From: Mycobacterium sp. 4858
GTDB lineage: Bacteria > Actinomycetota > Actinomycetes > Mycobacteriales > Mycobacteriaceae
Assembly: GCF_900240975.1 (NCBI RefSeq)
Contig: NZ_LT968776.1
Span: 1,612,001 to 1,676,000 of the forward strand
Length of the DNA: 64,000 nt
Reading direction: 5' to 3'
In this document: positions 61,481 to 64,000 of the stretch, piece after piece
Position numbering within the stretch: position 1 is the stretch's first letter
Layout of the letters: every line of letters starts with the position of its first letter
Program-made: the position numbers and the translations under genes
The notes under the pieces: model-generated
Database searches by the model: none
Told to the model about the DNA's origin: nothing
The model's input: the letters and a program-made list of their open reading frames with translations, nothing else

Positions 61481-61563
61481 GGGCTCGGGCCCCTTCTCGT
61501 CGCGGCTCACAAAGCGTGTTACGACGTCAGGCCGCACGGGGTTCACCGATCCGGGCAACGAAT

Positions 61564-61592
61564 TTAAGTTAATTAACCGTTAACCAACTTAA
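61564..61592. promoter_or_regulatory. AT-rich inverted repeat upstream of the MMPL gene
   Basis: TTAAGTT (61564-61570) and AACTTAA (61586-61592) are exact inverted repeats enclosing AATTAACCGTTAACC, itself partly palindromic. Such an AT-rich island is conspicuous in this GC-rich window. It lies 84-112 nt before the MMPL ATG and just beyond the methyltransferase stop, so it is a likely repressor operator for the transporter. Confidence 0.45.
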
Positions 61593-61609
61593 CGGAGGCC
61601 GTGCACCGG

Positions 61610-62473
61610 CTAGGCGCGCGTCGCGGTGAGGTATTCCGGGACGAACTCGGTGCCGCCGCCCCGCCTCAGCGGTGACACCACGCCGCCCGGCAGGCCGGTG
61701 TCGTTGCGCCGCACAGTCTCCCAGCCGCGGGCGGCCAGGTAGTCGGGGACATGGTGGTACTGCCCCGCATGGGTCAGGCTGGCCAGGTCGACGTCCAACC
61801 CGCGGCGGCGCCACCCCTCGACGAACGACCGCTCCGCTTCCAGCTGCAAGGGCGTCCACGTCGGCATGTGGTCGGCGGCCAACCGGCTGCCTGGGGCGCT
61901 CATCGCGGTGACCCCCTGCAGCACCCGGTCCTGCACGTCGGGCGTCAGGTAGCCGATCAGCAACTGCTCGGCGATCCACACCGCGGGCGCGGTGGCGTCG
62001 AAGCCGACCCGCAGCAGCGCGGCCGGCCAATCCCGATGCAGGTCGACGCCGACGGCGCGCCGGCTCGCGGTCAGTTCGGCGCCCAGCCCGCGCAGCACCC
62101 CGGACTTGAAGTCGAGCGCCTCGGGCCGGTCGATCTCATAGACGGTCGTGCCGGGCGGCCACCACAACCGGTAGGCGCGGGTATCCAGCCCCGCCGCCAG
62201 GATCACCACCTGGCGCAGGCCCGCCCTCCCGGCTTCGGCGGCGAACTCGTCGACGGACCGGCACCAGGCCGCGCAGATGTCCAGGAACCGCGGGCCGGCG
62301 ATGTCGTCCGCGGCGAACCGGTCGTCGTCGATCACCCGCACGAGGCGGTCGACGCCGGCGGCGCGCAACAACGGTTCGGCGAAGGGATCGCTCAGCAGGC
62401 CCTTGTTGGTGGCGACGGCCCGGGCGGCCGCGCCGAATGCCGCGGTCACCGCAACGCCCACCGTCGCCGCCAT
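61610..62473 (-). CDS. TIGR00027-type SAM-dependent methyltransferase
   Basis: A 287-residue member of the mycobacterial SAM-methyltransferase family (TIGR00027/LCMT-like). The SAM motif is QVVILAAGLDTRAYRL, followed by YEIDRPEALDFK; the N-terminus has NKGLLSDPFAEPLLRAAG and WIAEQLLIGYL lies further on, all family hallmarks. Mycobacteria have a dozen or more such paralogues, mostly of unknown substrate. The DUF3054 gene ends 3 nt upstream, so the two are co-transcribed. Confidence 0.9.
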   Translation of the reverse strand: MAATVGVAVTAAFGAAARAVATNKGLLSDPFAEPLLRAAGVDRLVRVIDDDRFAADDIAGPRFLDICAAWCRSVDEFAAEAGRAGLRQVVILAAGLDTRAYRLWWPPGTTVYEIDRPEALDFKSGVLRGLGAELTASRRAVGVDLHRDWPAALLRVGFDATAPAVWIAEQLLIGYLTPDVQDRVLQGVTAMSAPGSRLAADHMPTWTPLQLEAERSFVEGWRRRGLDVDLASLTHAGQYHHVPDYLAARGWETVRRNDTGLPGGVVSPLRRGGGTEFVPEYLTATRA

Positions 62474-62476
62474 GGG

Positions 62477-62839
62477 TCAGGCGCCGGACCGGCGCCGCAG
62501 GGCCAGCCCGGCGATCGCTCGCCAGCCGAGCAGCAACAACGCGGTGACCGAGGCCGCCACCACCACGAAACTGGCCGCCACACCCGCGGAAGTGGCCTTG
62601 CGCAACGCCATGCCGACCACGACGGTGCACAGCCAGACCACCACCCCGGTCGGCACCACCGCCGTGGGGCGCTGCCAGGCGCGGGATGCCAGCCACCCGA
62701 CGACGGTGCCGGTGAGAAACGGCCAGGCGGTGGTGGCGACGCCGGTGATGTTGAGCCCTTCGTCGTGACTGCGGCGGCCGACGGCGCAGAAGACCACCAC
62801 ACCGATGACGTCGAGGCCCAGCCACACCAGCCGTCGCAT
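62477..62839 (-). CDS. DUF3054 membrane protein (Rv0401-like)
   Basis: A 120-residue protein with four predicted helices (about 6-22, 35-52, 62-82, 88-108) and the DUF3054 features LDVIGVVVFCAVGRRSH, TAWPFLTGTVVGWL and RAWQRPTAVVPTG. It matches M. tuberculosis Rv0401 in size and in lying next to fadE7. No function is known. It precedes the methyltransferase gene with 3 nt between. Confidence 0.85.
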   Translation of the reverse strand: MRRLVWLGLDVIGVVVFCAVGRRSHDEGLNITGVATTAWPFLTGTVVGWLASRAWQRPTAVVPTGVVVWLCTVVVGMALRKATSAGVAASFVVVAASVTALLLLGWRAIAGLALRRRSGA

Positions 62840-62907
62840 GTCGCGAGACTACCGGGGCGGGCGCCGTCCTTGACCCCGCCACCGCGGTGAACCTAACTTC
62901 GTCGGCA

Positions 62908-63654
62908 ATGAACGTGCATTCACCGGGGCGCCTCGCGCTCGTGACCGGCGCCGGCTCGGGCATCGGCAGGGCGATAGCGCTGGCGTTCGCCGCACAGGGC
63001 GACCGGGTGATCGCCGCCGACCTGGACGAGGCCGCCGCGGCGGCCACCGCCGAGCAGCACCGCGACCTGGTCACCGCGCTGCCGGTCGATGTCGCCGACC
63101 CGGCCCGGGTCGACGCCCTGCGCGACGCCACCCACGCCGAAGCCGGCGGCCCCGACATCGTGGTCAACGCCGCCGGCTGGGACCGCACCGACCAATTCCT
63201 CAACGCCACACCGGAATTCGCGGCCAAGGTGGTCGCGATCAACTACCTCGGGCCGGTGCACGTCTGCGCCGCGTTCCTGCCGGGGATGATCGACACCCAC
63301 GGCGGAGGCCGCGTGGTCAACGTCGCCAGCGACGCGGGCCGCGTCGGCAGCGCCGGGGAATCCATCTACGCGGGCGCCAAGGGCGGGGTGATCGCGCTGA
63401 CCAAATCGCTGGCCCGGGAGATGGCCCGCCACCGGATCACGGTGAACTGCGTGTGCCCGGGCCCGACGGACACGCCGCTGTTCCACGCCCAGCCCGAGAA
63501 GCTGAAAGAGGCGCTGGTCAAAGCCATCCCGTTTCGCCGGCTGGCCCGGCCCGAGGAGGTCGCCGCACCCGTGCTGTTCTTCGCCTCGCCCGCCGCGTCG
63601 TTCATCACCGGACAGGTGATCAGCGTCAGCGGCGGCCTGACGATGGCGGGTTAG
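62908..63654 (+). CDS. Short-chain dehydrogenase/reductase
   Basis: A 248-residue classical SDR: TGAGSGIGRAIALAFAAQG (cofactor site), NAAG, VNVASDAG (catalytic Ser region) and YAGAKGG (YxxxK). C-terminal GQVISVSGGLTMAG is typical. The ATG at 62908 is preferred; an in-frame GTG at 62887 would add 7 residues. A fadE7-like gene starts 16 nt downstream on the same strand, so an acyl-CoA oxidation role, such as a hydroxyacyl-CoA dehydrogenase, is plausible. The exact substrate is unknown. Confidence 0.87.
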   Translation: MNVHSPGRLALVTGAGSGIGRAIALAFAAQGDRVIAADLDEAAAAATAEQHRDLVTALPVDVADPARVDALRDATHAEAGGPDIVVNAAGWDRTDQFLNATPEFAAKVVAINYLGPVHVCAAFLPGMIDTHGGGRVVNVASDAGRVGSAGESIYAGAKGGVIALTKSLAREMARHRITVNCVCPGPTDTPLFHAQPEKLKEALVKAIPFRRLARPEEVAAPVLFFASPAASFITGQVISVSGGLTMAG

Positions 63655-63670
63655 TGGCAGGCTGAGACCC

Positions 63671-64000
63671 ATGAGCACCCACAAACCTCCCGCCTTCGAC
63701 CGGTACGACCCGCTGGGCCTGGACGCCTCGTTGTCCGACGACGAGCTCGCGCTGCGCGACACCGTACGGAGGTTCTGCGCCGAGCACGTCGCCCCGCACA
63801 TCGCGGAGTGGTTCGAGATCGGCGACCTGCCGGTCCGCGAGCTCGCCAAGGGATTCGGCCAGCTCGGACTGCTGGGCATGCACCTGGAGGGCTACGGCTG
63901 CGGCGGGGCCTCGGCGGTGCACTACGGCCTGGCCTGCGTGGAGCTGGAGGCCGCCGACTCCGGCCTGCGGTCGATGGTCTCGGTGCAGGGTTCGCTGGCG
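63671..64000 (+). CDS. fadE7: Acyl-CoA dehydrogenase FadE7-like, N-terminal part, 3' end outside window
   Basis: The first 110 codons are seen, open to the window edge. The N-terminal helical domain of acyl-CoA dehydrogenases is clear: LSDDELALRDTVRRFCAEHV, then LGLLGMHLEGYGCGGASAVHYG and SGLRSMVSVQGSLA, the last typical of the glutaryl-CoA dehydrogenase-like group. Next to a Rv0401-like gene this matches Rv0400c (fadE7). It should introduce a 2,3-double bond in an acyl-CoA using FAD and ETF. Confidence 0.85.
   Translation, partial: MSTHKPPAFDRYDPLGLDASLSDDELALRDTVRRFCAEHVAPHIAEWFEIGDLPVRELAKGFGQLGLLGMHLEGYGCGGASAVHYGLACVELEAADSGLRSMVSVQGSLA

Overview
The window is high-GC actinobacterial DNA from a Mycobacterium, most likely a slow grower of the M. 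avium-complex type; the species is an inference. A backbone of genes follows M. tuberculosis Rv0425c to Rv0400c in inverted order: ctpH, Rv0424c-like, thiC, thiD, Rv0421c-like hydrolase, lpqM, lpqL, thiG, thiS, thiO, thiE, mutT3, glnX, glnH, pknG, ackA, pta, fgd1, Rv0406c-like, Rv0401-like and fadE7. Between these markers lie blocks that I do not recall from the M. tuberculosis locus.

Layout. 1-3.05 kb: end of ctpH and its small partner. 3.06-8.1 kb: an added signalling block on the minus strand (1282-aa hybrid kinase / SpoIIE phosphatase / RsbW-like protein, a STAS antagonist, a PAS-ANTAR protein). 8.2-11.4 kb: TPP riboswitch, then thiC-thiD-hydrolase with overlapping ends. 11.4-12.7 kb: MarR regulator with a perfect inverted repeat at its promoter, and an F420-type oxidoreductase. 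12.8-20.4 kb: lpqM, a divergent Met-rich gene pair sharing a RicR-type copper operator, a DUF222/HNH gene, a membrane protein, and a tandem lpqL pair. 20.5-23.5 kb: DUF2752, CD225-like, two paralogous secreted proteins, and an SGNH hydrolase. 23.5-26.9 kb: thiO-thiS-thiG under a second TPP riboswitch, divergent thiE, and mutT3. 27-31.6 kb: the glnX-glnH-pknG amino-acid sensing operon. 31.6-35.1 kb: DUF559, DUF1800 and DUF1501 genes. 35.1-39.3 kb: fgd1-pta-ackA as an overlapping operon. 39.4-42.7 kb: MBL hydrolase, amidase and epimerase.

The most unusual part is 42.65-58.34 kb, a minus-strand operon of four tightly packed genes where M. tuberculosis has mmpL1-mmpS1-fadD30-pks6. It encodes an FtsX/MacB-like permease; a 2652-aa continuous protein joining ABC ATPase, cyclic-nucleotide-binding domain, FAAL, ACP and a KS-AT-KR-ACP polyketide module; a 1759-aa NRPS (C-A-PCP) that ends in two KASIII-like domains, the first with a full Cys-His-Asn triad and the second lacking all three; and a predicted bicovalent FAD oxidase. 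The pocket code read by hand, DPWHFSLIDK, is close to serine codes. No thioesterase or reductase release domain is present. The parts suggest a fatty acid activated by FAAL, extended by one ketide, joined to serine, processed or released by the KASIII pair, oxidised, and exported by the ABC pair. The product is unknown.

58.3-64 kb: a UPF0060 gene remnant, GNAT, an MMPL transporter, a TIGR00027-type methyltransferase, DUF3054, an SDR and the start of fadE7. I saw no tRNA, rRNA, CRISPR array or intact insertion sequence.
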